From assembly GCA_012845835.1 (NCBI GenBank), contig JABAKD010000009.1, forward strand, positions 20,902,318 to 20,966,317: a stretch of DNA of 64,000 bases, given 5' to 3'. The DNA is from Undaria pinnatifida. Lineage: Eukaryota; Sar; Phaeophyceae; Laminariales; Alariaceae. The first letter of the stretch is position 1, and each line of letters begins with the position of its first letter. Below, in pieces: positions 1 through 11,280 of this stretch. The position numbers and the translations under genes are program-made. The notes below the pieces were generated by a model. It had not been told where the DNA came from, searched no databases, and worked only from the letters and a program-made list of their open reading frames with translations.

Positions 1-480
1 GTACACAATCGCTTGTTGTGGGGGCGGCAAGGATAAATATTTTCGACATAGCACTCCGGGGCATTTCCCTCCCCCGGGCTTTCTTGTTTTATACGAAATC
101 GCCCCTACCTCTTTTTCTCTCTCCGGGGATATCGTTTTACTATATAATTATTCGTTCTCCCCGCGGAGAGAAGACAGAGGATATTACGGTATCATGGGAA
201 GCAGCAGCACTCATATACCCTCCTATTCATAGGTGCCCCGTGTTTTAAGGTTTGGCGGTGGTGCAGCAAGACGAGCACGGCCGTCGATCGCTCGTTCGCT
301 CGCCCACCTTTGTTCGCCGCCGATCCGTGGCCTTGCCCGTCGGGGCAAAACGCAGTCTAAACGGACGAAAACGGGCAAGAGCGGTCCAAAACGTGTCTAC
401 CGGTACCTACTACGTAGGTATTAACTATTAATAATGCGGAAACTCATTCAAGGAGGCGTTACATCAGACAGGCTGTTTTC
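1..480. other. non-coding stretch, no gene recognised
   Basis: Two short open frames are present, but they have no family resemblance, no convincing ATG context and no splice-site pattern. Positions 425-490 (AATGCGGAAACTCATT... onward) resemble the sequence upstream of the tRNA-Val copy at 3779, so the tRNA copy at 498 was probably duplicated together with some 5' flank. Confidence 0.5.
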
Positions 481-497
481 CAGGTAATGCATAACAA

Positions 498-571
498 GCT
501 TCGATGGTCTAGATGGTTATGACGCCACCTTGACATGGAGGAGGTCCCGTGTTCGAGCCCCGGTCGAAGTA
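498..571 (+). pseudogene. decayed tRNA-Val(GAC) copy
   Basis: This 74-bp copy of the tRNA-Val family has acceptor arms GCTTCGA and TCGAAGT, loop TTGACAT (anticodon GAC) and discriminator A. Relative to the copies at 3779, 11207 and 13585, the anticodon 3' stem reads GGAGG instead of GGTGG and the T stem CCGTG instead of CCGGG. Each change breaks a pair without compensation. A T run follows as in the intact copies. I read it as a pseudo-tRNA duplicated with flanking DNA; a weakly functional tRNA cannot be excluded. Confidence 0.7.
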
Positions 572-713
572 CTTTTTTAATGAGGGAAACCACGGGATAT
601 CTCTAGTCTCGCCCGTCGGGGGAAAAGGTGTCGAAACGGACGCACACCGGCAGGCAAGTACGGACCACAATACATGTTTCGTCAAGTGCTTTTTGGTGTA
701 AAGAGGAGAAGTT

Positions 714-1347
714 TTTTGTCACACATGACTGGTGACTCGCTGCGCGAGAAGGCGCTTGGCGATCGTCGGCAGTGGCGGAATGTTTTATCACATTTGGCCG
801 CGCGAGAAGTCACTTGACGATGGTCGGGAGTGGCGGAATGTTTTGTCACACTTGACTGGTGGAATGTTCATCGCTACAGACGTGGTTCGCTTGACCAAAC
901 TTAGTTTACGTTGTAGACCCCCTGCAATCCATGGCCACTACTGTGAACGTCCCGAGGCCAAAGCCCTCTCCAACCGTCGGGGGCGTCATACGCTTCCCGT
1001 GCGTCCCATAGGGTGGCGTACGCCACTCTTTTTTGTCACACATGACTGGTGACTCGCTGCGCGAGAAGGCGCTTGGCGATCGTCGGCAGTGGCGGAATGT
1101 TTTATCACATTTGGCCGCGCGAGAAGTCACTTGACGATGGTCGGGAGTGGCGGAATGTTTTGTCACACTTGACTGGTGGAATGTTCATCGCTACAGACGT
1201 GGTTCGCTTGACCAAACTTAGTTTACGTTGTAGACCCCCTGCAATCCATGGCCACTACTGTGAACGTCCCGAGGCCAAAGCCCTCTCCAACCGTCGGGGG
1301 CGTCATACGCTTCCCGTGCGTCCCATAGGGTGGCGTACGCCACTCTT
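714..1347. repeat. 317-bp tandem duplication (two units)
   Basis: Two adjacent units, about 714-1030 and 1031-1347, are nearly identical: ACACATGACTGGTGAC recurs at 721 and 1038, a 317-bp period. Each unit contains two degenerate copies of a roughly 60-bp subrepeat ending GTGGCGGAATGTTTT. The second unit merges at its right end into the 3' end of the helicase-like frame on the minus strand, so part of that frame was duplicated. Near identity implies a recent event or homogenisation. Confidence 0.9.
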
Positions 1348-1686
1348 CTCCCCCGCGTGTCGATGGTTACTGTCGCTGGCGCTTTTCGGCGCAGTTCCGC
1401 GAGCGCGTTGATGGCGTCCATTGGGGGGTGGAAGGCGCCCTTCATGAAATCGCGGGCGGCGCCTCTGTCGCGCAATACAGCACTCGGCAAGACTATGAAT
1501 AGGCCCCCAAGAGTTTTACCCCTAGATACAGCGGTGTACCCCTGGCCCTGGGCGAAGAATCCTCTACTCGGAATCCACACGGCAACCCGCTCGAACCCAA
1601 CACCCTGTACCCTATGTATGGTCATACAAGCGGCGACCATGAGCGGCCACTGTTTCACTATGTACGCTCCGCTGACGGCAACTCCC
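1218..1686 (-). pseudogene. PIF1-family helicase C-terminal fragment
   Basis: The minus frame carries the PIF1/RecD-like signature of motifs V and VI: MTIHRVQG followed by GFFAQGQGYTAVSRGKTLGG. The family pattern is TIHKSQG...GQ.Y.A.SR. This segment would bind DNA and ATP in a superfamily 1B helicase, as found in cellular PIF1 proteins, Helitrons and large DNA viruses. Walker A and the upstream helicase motifs are not nearby. A CTGCAG acceptor-like site precedes the frame near 1687, so it may be an exon. Its last residues lie in the 317-bp tandem duplication. It is most likely a fragment of a mobile or viral-type helicase; a spliced gene whose other exons I could not place is the alternative. 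Confidence 0.6.
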
Positions 1687-2575
1687 CTGCAGAACGGCGG
1701 TGACGTGAAGCACGATGAAGTTGGCGATTGCATTTTTGAGGCGGAGAATGTCGCCGAGAGGATGCTCGTATTTAGTCCCCTGTAAAGGTAACAGCAGAAT
1801 TCGGCGGGCAAGGCCGCATGGTGTGAGGACAATGTGCGCATGGGTTACGTTGTACGCAGGTGTAGGATGTAACGTGCTGAAAGACAAGAACCATTGTTAC
1901 AGGACGCACACACGTAGCTGGAGACGCCTACATACATAGGAGATGATGGATACACAGGTGACGGAACGCATTTGCACCGCAGGAACGCTGGTGGAAGGTG
2001 AGGAAGTAGACTATAGCAGGTTCGAAGACGTACGGGTATGCTACAAACGCAAACACACGGGAGTACTGCTGCGCTACACATGTACGTACTCTACACACGC
2101 GGCGAGAGCGGTGTGCACGCCGCTGTACATACAAACACAGCTGTGACCATGCTGAGTGCGTAGCGTATAAGCAATGCCGTGTACATACCTGTCCCAAGAA
2201 GGTGCAGTTCCCGTTGAGCAGAGAGTGCCAGCCGCAGTTGCCATCCCCCCTGCACGGAACAGTGCGAGTGTTCCGGCGCTGTAGAACGAGGCCATTCGGG
2301 CAGTGCAATTGCTGAATGGATTGTTGTTGCCCTCGCAAGGCGTAAGGATGTAGGACGAACTCCAAGCGATGAGGCAGAGAGAGCCCTGCAAATTTGTATT
2401 GGAACAGTTGGTCTCCCCAGTCGTCAAGATACCGCTCTGCTGCAAGGACGTTCCGCTGCATGTTGTGCAGAGATTCAAACGCAGCACCAGGTGGTGGTAC
2501 GCCGTGACGTTTGAAGAGGGCGAAGAACACGCAGCCGCAGAGGAGGAGGAGCGTAGAACGAGCGAAGGGGCTCAT
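1612..2575 (-). CDS. OTU-type cysteine protease, membrane- or secretion-targeted (partial gene)
   Basis: Exon 1 runs 2575-2189 and starts at ATG (MSPFARS). A hydrophobic N-terminal stretch (LLLLCGCVFFALF) looks like a signal peptide or anchor. The exon ends with PCRGDGNCGWHSL, which holds the DGNC catalytic cysteine box of OTU deubiquitinases, and then the canonical donor CAG|GTATGT in phase 0. An acceptor TTTACAG at 1780 opens exon 2 in the same phase (GTKYEHPLGDILRLKNAI), consistent with the helix after the OTU cysteine. Exon 2 stays open to a stop at 1612, where it overlaps the PIF1 frame in another frame. The catalytic His is not assigned and the 3' end is uncertain. OTU enzymes cleave ubiquitin-type isopeptide bonds; the substrate is unknown. 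Confidence 0.6.
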
Positions 2576-2584
2576 AGCAGACAC

Positions 2585-3535
2585 CCACAGCACGCTCCGG
2601 AGACCACCAGCGCTGGGTTGGCAGGCCAGCCGAAGGGTGCTTGTATGCTACTACTAGCAGTGTAGAGTGTGTTGGTGTTCGTGTGTGTGTCCCAAAATGC
2701 ACCCACGAAGTGGTTGTTTGCGTGCGAGGGTGTAGTTCGTCACGCCGTTTGATTTGAATCGCAGCCGTTTGAATTTTATGGTTTTGTAAGGACGAGGAGG
2801 GTTTTTTGGGAAGGGATTTTTTTGTCCGCAGCCCAGGGCACAACGAAGTGAAATGTTTGTGTGTTGTGTTGTTTTTATTTGTTGTCCCGCATCGTGATGT
2901 AGCAGGATCGAACAGCAGAGGCGCAAACGTTCAAGCGCATGCACCACCAGCGCTGGGTTGGCAGGCCAGCCGAAGGGTGCTTGTATGCTACTACTAGCAG
3001 TGTAGAGTGTGTTGGTGTTCGTGTGTGTGTCCCAAAATGCACCCACGAGGTGGTTGTTTGCGTGCGAGGGTGTAGTTCGTCACGCCGTTTGATTTGCATC
3101 GCAGCCGTTTGAATTTTATGGTTTTGCAAGGACGAGGAGGGTTTTTTGGGAAGGGATTTTTTTGTCCGCAGCCCAGGGCACAACGAAGTGAAATGTTTGT
3201 GTGTTGTGTTGTTTATTTTTTGTTGTCCCGCATCGTGATGTAGCAGGATCGAACAGCAGAGGCGCAAACGTTCAAGCGCATGCACCACCAGCGCTGGGTT
3301 GGCAGGCCAGCCGAAGGGTGGTTGTATGCTACTATTAGCAGTGTAGAGTGTGTTGGTGTTCGTGTGTGTGTCCCAAAATGCACCACCAGCGCTGGGTTGG
3401 CAGGCCAGCCGAAGGGTGCTTGTATGCTACTACTAGCAGTGTAGAGTGTGTTGGTGTTCGTGTGTGTGTCCCAAAATGCACCACCAGCACTGGGTTGGCA
3501 GGGCAGCCGAACGGTGCTTGGATGCTAGTAGCAGT
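2585..3535. repeat. complex tandem repeat (about 340-bp and 97-bp periods)
   Basis: The block CACCAGCGCTGGGTTGGCAG recurs at about 2605, 2945, 3288, 3383 and (as CACTGGG) 3484. The first two units are about 340 bp and nearly identical; later ones are truncated to about 95-98 bp. The open frames on both strands here are by-products of the repeat. The array ends in a G/C homopolymer region (3538-3590). Confidence 0.9.
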
Positions 3536-3778
3536 GTCGGGGGGGGGCGACGCGCCCCCCCCCGAACCCCCCCCCCCGGGCCCGACACAGTGTGCGTTGG
3601 AAGGACCCTCACCAGTGTGCGTTCGAAAAAGTACATGGAAAAACTATAGTATGTATTTTTAAAAACAAAACGCGTCTTTGTACAGACACTTTTCTGCAAC
3701 AGGTGATCATTAACAATAACGCGGAAACCCATTGGACGAGGCATACACGAGGCTGTTTTCTACAGAACTGAGTATCAC

Positions 3779-3852
3779 GCTTCGATGGTCTAGATGGTTA
3801 TGACGCCACCTTGACATGGTGGAGGTCCCGGGTTCGAGCCCCGGTCGAAGTA
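3779..3852 (+). tRNA. tRNA-Val (anticodon GAC)
   Basis: A 74-bp cloverleaf with no intron. Acceptor stem GCTTCGA/TCGAAGT ends in a G-U pair, the D arm is TGGTCTAGATGGTTATGA, and the anticodon stem CCACC/GGTGG flanks loop TTGACAT. T stem CCGGG/CCCGG encloses TTCGAGC, and the discriminator is A. A and B boxes match Pol III promoters and a T run follows at once as terminator. CCA is not encoded, as usual in nuclear genes. It decodes GUC/GUU valine codons. Sequence from about 3710 is shared with the decayed copy at 498. A highly regular SINE head cannot be ruled out, but the intact folding favours a gene. Confidence 0.85.
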
Positions 3853-3859
3853 CTTTTTT

Positions 3860-5030
3860 TAATGAGAGCAATCACGGAATATTATATTATGAGATAAAAA
3901 ACAATTTGCAAACTGCACGTAAAATATTGCACGGTGGACATATCATGGCCTGCCTAACTCAGGTGGTCTACATCAATGTTTAGGGAAATGCATGTAGATG
4001 CTGCGTATCATGCAGCTCATCACGTGATAGACTTGGACAAAATTTACAGATCAGAGTGCACGTCGATACCAGGTCTCAACCCTCTAGATAATACCCCGCT
4101 TTATTGCACACAAGTTCAAGGTCACCAGAGGTCTCCCTGACTCCGTTCCGTGTTGACCCGAGGTGCGGCCCACCTCGGTGTGTTCTCTACACCATCACAC
4201 AAGAGAGAACCTGTCAGGGGCACTGCCCATAAACAACGTCATTACAAATCTGGACACACTCGCTCGCACCCTGTAGAGCACTATTGCTACTACTATTGTA
4301 GAATCGCCGGGGGTAGCCCCAGCCTCGATCTAAATCCCCACCCCGTTTTTCCCCCAGGGCAATGTGCTACGGGCAATGTGCTGCTCGCTGTGTCATCTTC
4401 AGCGCGAGGTATTTTCCTAGTAGTGACTTCATTCAGCTGGGCTCTGTCACGAAGTTTATTCCAAGTCCCCAAATCCCCTGCATTTCAATTATGTTTGCAG
4501 GTCTAATGAGGTCTAATGAGTCCAAAGTTTAGCTTCGTTTTGCGTTTTTGGCCCGGTCAGAAAACAAAAAGGCCGTCGAACGGTTGGATGTATTGAGATC
4601 TTCCTTTCCAGGAATATTCCAAAAAGTAAGATCTAACTTTACACAGTCAACGAGGCTTACAATCTATAAACACGGAAAACATTACGTACACAAATTTATA
4701 TGTATATGTATAATTGTCATTTTTTTTTTCTTCGGGGACATCTCTTCGTGCTCGCACCTTTGTCCGAAACGTCGGGTGGGGTGGGCACAATTCGACCGTC
4801 GGGGTCACGTTGCCGGGGGTTTGGGCGCGATCCGTGCAGTGTGTCGCGCATAGCAAGCCTTTTAAACTTTTTTGGCCTTGGGAACACTTGAGGCAAATCC
4901 CCGGATTTCCGCAACATCCCCGGGGATTGGGTTTCTGCATCCCCTATCCCCGTGTACGCACGTAAGATTTTGATGCAAACTGCGTTTTACTGCTCGTACA
5001 GGGTACACGTAGGCGCATTTCCAATTTTTT
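3860..5030. other. intergenic, no gene recognised
   Basis: Open frames here (for example 4150-4506) are low in family resemblance and lack splice-site support. No RNA gene or classified element was seen. The sequence is AT-richer than the coding exons elsewhere in the window. Confidence 0.45.
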
Positions 5031-5039
5031 GCACAGAGC

Positions 5040-5790
5040 ACCGCGCTTCGATCCTGCCGCCCAGCAGCAGTCGAGCCCGCTAGCAGCAGCCCGCAACTCT
5101 CTGCGCGTGTGGCTGCTGTTGTAGTAGCTGATTGCTTTGATCGGAGCCTGCGCTACCCGCCTTACGCCACTACTTCTCGCTGCTGCTGCTGCTACTGCTG
5201 CTTCTCTCAAGTGCCAAGTGACATGCCGGCGTGAATTGTAAGGATCTTTTGAATATCATATTAGTATTAAAACGGTACTTATATTTATGTCCAGGTTGGT
5301 GTGCTTCGTACATGTACATTTTCCTATTTTGGCAAAGAGGACCACGCTACGATCCTGCCGCCCAGCAGCAGCCCAGCCCCCTAGCAGCAGCAGCCTGCAA
5401 CTATTTGCGCGTGTGGCTGCTGTTGTAGTAGCTGATTGCTTATCGGAGCCTGCGATGCTCTACCCGCCTATACGTCGCTACTTCTCGCTGCTGCTGCTAC
5501 TGCTGCTCCTGTCAAGTGTCAAGAGACATGTCGGCGTAAAGTGTAAGGATCGTTTGAATATCATATTAGTACTCAAACGGAACTTATATTTTATGTCCAG
5601 TTTGGTGTACTTCGTATATGATATCGTACCATACCCAGAGAGTGCAACGCTACAGCTCTGCCGCACTGCAGCAGCGGTAGGCAACACCATTCATGTAAGA
5701 TCGCAGATGACAGACAGCAGACAACACGCGGAGAGCACAACGCTACAACCCTGCCGCACAGCAGCAGCGGTAGGCAACACCATTTATGTG
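5040..5790. repeat. tandem duplication of about 300 bp with degenerate third and fourth units
   Basis: GATCCTGCCGCCCAGCAGCA occurs near 5050 and 5350, followed in both by CTGCTGTTGTAGTAGCTGAT and TGTAAGGATC(T/G)TTTGAATATC. Shorter derivatives with CTGCCGCAC..CAGCAGCGGTAGGC lie at about 5657 and 5752, with a further remnant near 6040. A related piece (AAGGACCGTTTTGATATTA) occurs at 34831. The 275-residue frame over this array is repeat-derived. Confidence 0.8.
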
Positions 5791-6386
5791 CGCGTTGCGT
5801 GTCCTCGCTATGCTGCGGCGAGTTGCTTGTGTCGCAGCCTGTCATTTGTCACCCCACCATACCACACGTTTGTACTGTACATAGGAACCTTTAAAAATAG
5901 TAATAGTTTAGATACCAACCAACCCATCCTCATACATTTACGTCCACAGAGGCAGTTTTTTAACGAGTATTTTTTCTGTTTTTTTTTGCGAAGATCGCCG
6001 TTGACAGACAGCAGCAGACAACATGCGGAGAGCAAAACGCCACCACCGTGCGTGGCAGGACCATGTGCGCGTGCCGTATCCTCTCCTTACGGCGGCAACT
6101 TGCTTTTGCCATAGCCTGTCACGTATTGTCCTCTTGCTCCCTCGTTCTCAATAGGTGCTATTTACGTAGTATTATACAGTAAGCCGCATCCCACGCCACG
6201 CGTGCCCCTTCTCGCTTCCTGGCGGTCCCTAACCTGGAGGTCGAAGTGTGACGTTCTTCTCGAAATCATACACATCATACGGTGTATAGGCTTTGTGTGC
6301 AGTGTGTATTTTCTCAACAATAGATTGGTCGTGGGCACGTCTATCTCGAGTACCCAAAAAGTGCTAAAAGTACTGCTATTGAGTAC

Positions 6387-7385
6387 TGTGGACAGTGGAG
6401 CACCAGAGAGTGTGTAGTGTTGTTGGTAAGACGCGACAGTTGATCTTCTTGTTGGTGATTGACTGTTGAGGATCTGATGTGGTGTGCGGACGTTATCTAG
6501 ATCTGAAGACAACTACTGTAATAGGGGTTTCTATTTATCCTCTTCTGGATTCTGATATAGGGATTCGGGGATGAAGTTAAGATCGCTTGTTTTCTTGTGT
6601 TCGGAGCTAATACAACAATTTCTCTCTCCTTTCTTAGCACCTGAATGGTGCTGACCAGCCCCCCTCAGGCCAAGGGGGGATACTTTCTGGTCAGTAGACC
6701 TTGCCTAGCTTAGGCGTGTTTACAATTATCGATAATTCAGGTTGAACACACCGACGTTAGTCAGGGATTTTTTCTGGTACGATTGCGACAGCGGCACGCA
6801 GGTATGGATTGGGCCTCGTTTCGGCAGGAAGCCCTCGACCCGATGAGGGCGGTGTCCATATGCTGCATCAGGACTCCGAACGAGGTTGGCTGTGGTCGTA
6901 CGAGGAGCCGCTAGAGGCGATGTCCCAGCATCGCACCCAGCAAAAACGACGTGTATGTTTCTCTGATGTTTTTGTGTAGCTGGTGCTCACTTTTGATCAA
7001 AGCTTGTTCATGAACTACTTTGAGTAGGAACGCGCTTTTGGGGGCATTGTGGACAGTGGAGCACCAGAGAGTGTGTAGTGTTGTTGGTAAGACGCGACAG
7101 TTGATCTTCTTGTTGGTGATTGACTGTTGAGGATCTGATGTGGTGTGCGGACGTTATCTAGATCTGAAGACAACTACTGTAATAGGGGTTTCTATTTATC
7201 CTCTTCTGGATTCTGATATAGGGATTCGGGGATGAAGTTAAGATCGCTTGTTTTCTTGTGTTCGGAGCTAATACAACAATTTCTCTCTCCTTTCTTAGCA
7301 CCTGAATGGTGCTGACCAGCCCCCCTCAGGCCAAGGGGGGATACTTTCTGGTCAGTAGACCTTGCCTAGCTTAGGCGTGTTTACA
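6387..7385 (+). mobile_element. complete TRIM element (miniature LTR retrotransposon)
   Basis: Direct repeats of 338 bp at 6387-6724 and 7048-7385 appear identical by eye. Each begins TGTGGACAG and ends GTGTTTACA, the TG...CA hallmark of LTRs. The flanking bases GTAC (6383-6386) and GTAC (7386-7389) form a 4-bp target-site duplication. The 323-bp internal region has no protease, reverse transcriptase or integrase and no useful ORF, so the element must move with enzymes from elsewhere. CTTTTGGGGGCAT just upstream of the 3' LTR is a weak polypurine-tract candidate. The primer-binding site is unclear: a palindrome ATTATCGATAAT directly follows the 5' LTR. Matching LTRs imply a recent insertion. 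Strand is set by the putative polypurine tract. Confidence 0.88.
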
Positions 7386-7597
7386 GTACACCCAAGAACT
7401 ACTGCGGGTAGAATGCGAATTCATTATTTTTCCGGGCAAGTTTTTTTTGTATGTACAAACAAAGGCAATGGTGATCGCGTCCGGTAGCGATGATAATGTG
7501 TCCTTGCGCCACTCCCCTAGGCACTTCCCGGAGGGGAACCTTGTATATATATAAATCTATATATCTTAGTTCGCTTATCACATATGCACATCCTTAC

Positions 7598-7889
7598 GTC
7601 TGCGGATATCTCCCGCCTCTGACCGCCTTTCCGCGCGGTTTCTTCGCTGAGGCGTGCCCCCGCCTCGCCTGCAACCACCGGCTCAGCTGATCCGCCCGCT
7701 CGGCGCCGTAGCGCGCGCGCGAGGCCTCGACGTCGAGATCTACGACGAGATCTCCGAAAAATCGTGCCCTGTGAGACGTTTGGTGCGTAGTCTGCACACA
7801 GGGCTAATGTCTTCGCGTTATTTCTTCGGTACGTGTTCTCTGACCTCCGACACACGGGGGGGGGTCGATTACCTGGCCGGCGTCGCCAT
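7598..7889 (-). CDS. unknown protein, first two exons
   Basis: Exon 1 (7889-7873) starts at ATG with MATPA and ends CCAG|GTAATC in phase 2. Exon 2 (7768-7598) opens after TCTCACAG with one base, restoring the frame, and encodes ARFFGDLVVDLDVEASRAR, a Trp/Leu segment (LSRWLQARRGH) and a basic tail, ending AC|GTAAGG. Frame match and consensus donors on both exons support the model. The 104-bp intron is unusually short for this window. The product is not recognised; it is rich in Arg and Ala. Downstream exons must lie below 7598 but were not found. One other exon-2 frame is also open, so the reading is not certain. Confidence 0.5.
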
Positions 7890-8039
7890 TGTAAAGGCCA
7901 CTAAGCGAGGTTTGTGCTAGGATCTGGGGAAGAAAAGTTCGTAATCCCCGAGAACACATGCCACCCAGGAGTAGTGGAGAACTGCGAACTCTCAATATTT
8001 TTGAACCCCCGGTAGTCTACAGCAGCACGTATACATGTA

Positions 8040-8410
8040 CATGATGTACAGCAGTAGCTGAAGCTATGATAAGCCTGCAGCATCACGAAGCTACAAATGG
8101 TATATGCACAGCAGCATCACGAAGCTACAAATGGTATATGCACAGCAGAATCACGAAGCTACAAATGGTATATGCACAGCAGCAGCTAGGCGTCGTGGAG
8201 AACTGCGAACTCTCAATATTTTTGAACCCCCGGTAGTCTATACAGCGGCACGTACATGTACATGATGTACAGCAGTAGCTGAAGCTATGATGAGCCTGCA
8301 GCATGACGAAGCTACAAATGGTATATGCACAGCAGCATCACGAAGCTACAAATGGTATATGCACAGCAGCATCACGAAGCTACAAATGGTATATGCACAG
8401 CAGCAGCTGT
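8040..8410. repeat. nested tandem repeat
   Basis: CACGAAGCTACAAATGGTAT with TATGCACAGCAG recurs six or seven times at about 33-bp spacing (8090-8180 and 8300-8405). A larger unit (GAACTGCGAACTCTCAATAT ... TGTACAGCAGTAGCTGAAG) is duplicated at 7980 and 8201, making a two-level repeat. Confidence 0.85.
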
Positions 8411-8959
8411 GGCCGCGCCTTTCTGCGTAGCAACGCAGAGCGTCACCCAGCTGGGGTGAACCGCCATGCTCTCCCATAATTTCCAGGCTGCCTTCTCGCA
8501 TTGTTCCGCCGCACACGGGAAATCGGGAAAAATTTGTCGGCATTTTCCCTTTCCAGTATCTCCCATATACCAGGTATGAATTAACAAACTTCGTCTAACT
8601 CTTGGCATTACTTCTTACCCTCTTAATATTTACTATCCTGCGCTGCAACCGGCGGCCGTCCAGGCCGCTGGCGTAGCCCCTTGTATATATATATGATAAA
8701 TTTGAGCGGTCCATTATATATCGTTTCCCTTGAACTTATCCATGGGGTCAGATGGTTCGAGGCTGGGCTGCCCCTAATAAGTAAGCACTGCTACTGCTGC
8801 TGCCTTTTACAATGTGTTATACTGCTGGACACTTCATTTTCCAAAGCAAAAACAGCATACGAGCAAACCGAGCTACCATACGAGGACAACGTACCTACCC
8901 TTCTTTTGTGCAGCCACAACCTGGCACAACCCAGAGAAGGACGTGGGGTAGGGCGCGAG

Positions 8960-10560
8960 AGGTAGCGAGCGTTGTGGTGGTGGGATCTTCTGAGTACTGC
9001 TGGATGTTGCCAATTCGATTATCTTTTCAGTGCACCTTCTGATGTTGTTAAATGCGACGTTAGTCTGCTGAGAAGTGCTGCTGGATGCGACCAATTTTGA
9101 GTTTTCGTTGGCTCATTATGTATGTGCTGGTGGCATTCTTATGATACGATACGGTATCGTATGACTAATCACGACTGGAGCATTACACCATGCATGCTCT
9201 ACTGATGGCTTTTCTGGTCGATTATTTCTAAACCAGCCTGTAGAAGTCTACGATAGGGCTAGATGGTTGATGACTGATTACTGAAGAATCAAGGCAAAAG
9301 CAAGCACACGAGCAAACCGAGCTACAACAATACAACGTATCTGCTCCTCCTTTGTATAAGTAAAACCTGGCACAACGCAAACAAAGGATGCATCTACTGC
9401 TTTTCTAGGAAAAACGATGAAAATAAATAATGCTCGACGTTGATGAGCGTACAGCGATTGACCCTCGATCTAGCGATACAAGGAGCCTACCGCCAACCCG
9501 AGTGGCTCCGAATAAGGCCAAAATGCACATGGCAGCATCGATGTTTTTCGTGCCCAACCTTTTACGGCGCAAGGTGGCGAGCGTTGTGGTTGGGTCTTCT
9601 GCTGGGAAGTACCGCTGGATGTTGCCAATTTTGAGTTTTCGTCGGTTCATGATATATGTATTGATGGCACTCTTAGATAAAAAATACACCATCTATAATA
9701 CTAGCGGACAGTTCATTGGGTTGATGCTCGTGCTGGTGGGTTGTCAAAAATGACAGCTTTCAATTACCGATTAACCCTCGATCTCCAGACACAAGGACAC
9801 CACGGCCCACTGACGTTGCTCCGGACAAGGCCACATGAACGTGGACGACGCCGTCGAGGTGTTAGGTTGACCGATGTTTTAGAGGGGGAGAGCTTGCCAG
9901 AGTTGTTGTCGTCGGTCTTCTCTCGAGAAGCGCTGCTGGTGCAGGATTCCCAAGATTTGATTTTTCGTTGCTTCTCCGCTTTTCAGCTTCGTGATGCATT
10001 GACGGCTAGGATTACTTTATTGTAATCAAGTAACCGCTGGCTGTTGAGTAGCCACGGCTAGTTGCATAATCGCGAAATCAAGTAACAATGCCTCCGTGGT
10101 TGGAACGATGAGTATGTACAAACAATGGCATAATTTCATCAACTCGAACGTTGATTATGAGTTCGATTGCCATCACTAGTATCATTGATATTGATTATTT
10201 TCGACTTGAAAATAGATACTTGGTCGTGCGGTCAGTGCACTGGACTCAATCAGTATATCTTTGACTTGATATTACAAAACAGCCACCAGTATACGCTGGA
10301 TTTCATCAGTGTACTGGGCGCGATTGTCTTGAACACAGGGAATTTAAGCTTTTAGCACGTATGTAACCTTTTGGGTACTTTTTCTGGGATTTCTCGCCGA
10401 GCTCAGCGAGTAGGACCGAGACTTCCCAGACGCCGGCAGGTGACATATGCGGTGGCACCGCCGCGAGCGCGTGGCCGTTGGGATCCTGAGGCCGAAGATA
10501 TCAGCCGCCGTAAAAAAAACTGCGGTCAAGAAAATGTAGCCGTCTGAGCAATAGCCAAAA
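8960..10560. other. repeat-containing intergenic DNA
   Basis: A diverged segment occurs around 8960-9110, 9440-9640 and 9770-9960. It is marked by GCGAGCGTTGTGGT..TGGG, TCTTCTG..., GCTGGATG(T/C)..CCAAT and TTTTGAGTTTTCGT. I see no gene in it. The GC-richer patch at 10390-10510 has open frames on both strands but no decisive splice sites. Confidence 0.5.
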
Positions 10561-11206
10561 CAGAAACCAAACCCTAATGGACATATAATACTGCGGAATA
10601 ATTATAGCTCATTCAAACGCTGTAGATCAGCACCGTGAAAAATTGCACAGATTATTGCGCAAAGCCGTGAAAATCTTTTTATCTGTACATTTGTCTGATC
10701 CGTCCGACATGTGATACTGCCTGCTGTATACAGCTCGCGGATACGCGGCAACCAACTTCTCCGTGTGGCGACCGGTCGCCTAAGCAGCAAGGTCTCAAGG
10801 GATACGGCCAAGCGCCCAAAAGAGCAAGGAGACCAAACACTCAAAATGCATTATACGACAGCACAAGTTAAACGCCACGGTACGCGACCCCACATGAGAA
10901 ATTCTTTGGGGCAAAGCCCAACTTTAAAAAAAAAAAAATCAAAATGGACCCTACTAAAATTGTACTGATACATTATTATTAAATGTGTTTTTTTGGCTTT
11001 TTCCATTTTCTACTTTTGCCAGGTATTAACAGAACGGAATGCCCGACATCACAATAAGTGGTTCTATGTGTTCTCTTGTATCGGCGTTGCACATACATAC
11101 GCTGCTACTCTTGGTGCTATGATATGTGCCCAGAGAGTTGTTTGGGGTGTCCTACCCGCGGACACGTTGTGTACCCAAGGCTGGGAGATGTTGTATCGTC
11201 CGTTAA

Positions 11207-11280
11207 GCTTCGATGGTCTAGATGGTTATGACGCCACCTTGACATGGTGGAGGTCCCGGGTTCGAGCCCCGGTCGAAGTA
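11207..11280 (+). tRNA. tRNA-Val (anticodon GAC)
   Basis: Identical over 74 bp to the copy at 3779 and followed by a T run (TATTTTTTAC). The 5' flank differs from the 498/3779 pair but shares CAAGGCTGGGA(G/A).TGTTG with the copy at 13585. The four copies therefore fall into two flank groups, which means segmental duplication rather than independent retroposition. No poly(A) tail or target-site duplication was seen. Confidence 0.85.

Noticed and set aside
3538-3590. Gene-like GC island or G-quadruplex promoter
   Set aside because: Homopolymer G and C runs at the end of a tandem array, prone to assembly error; no adjacent coding start.
4150-4506. 118-codon plus-strand frame
   Set aside because: No recognisable motif, no splice pattern and unbiased composition; judged a chance ORF.
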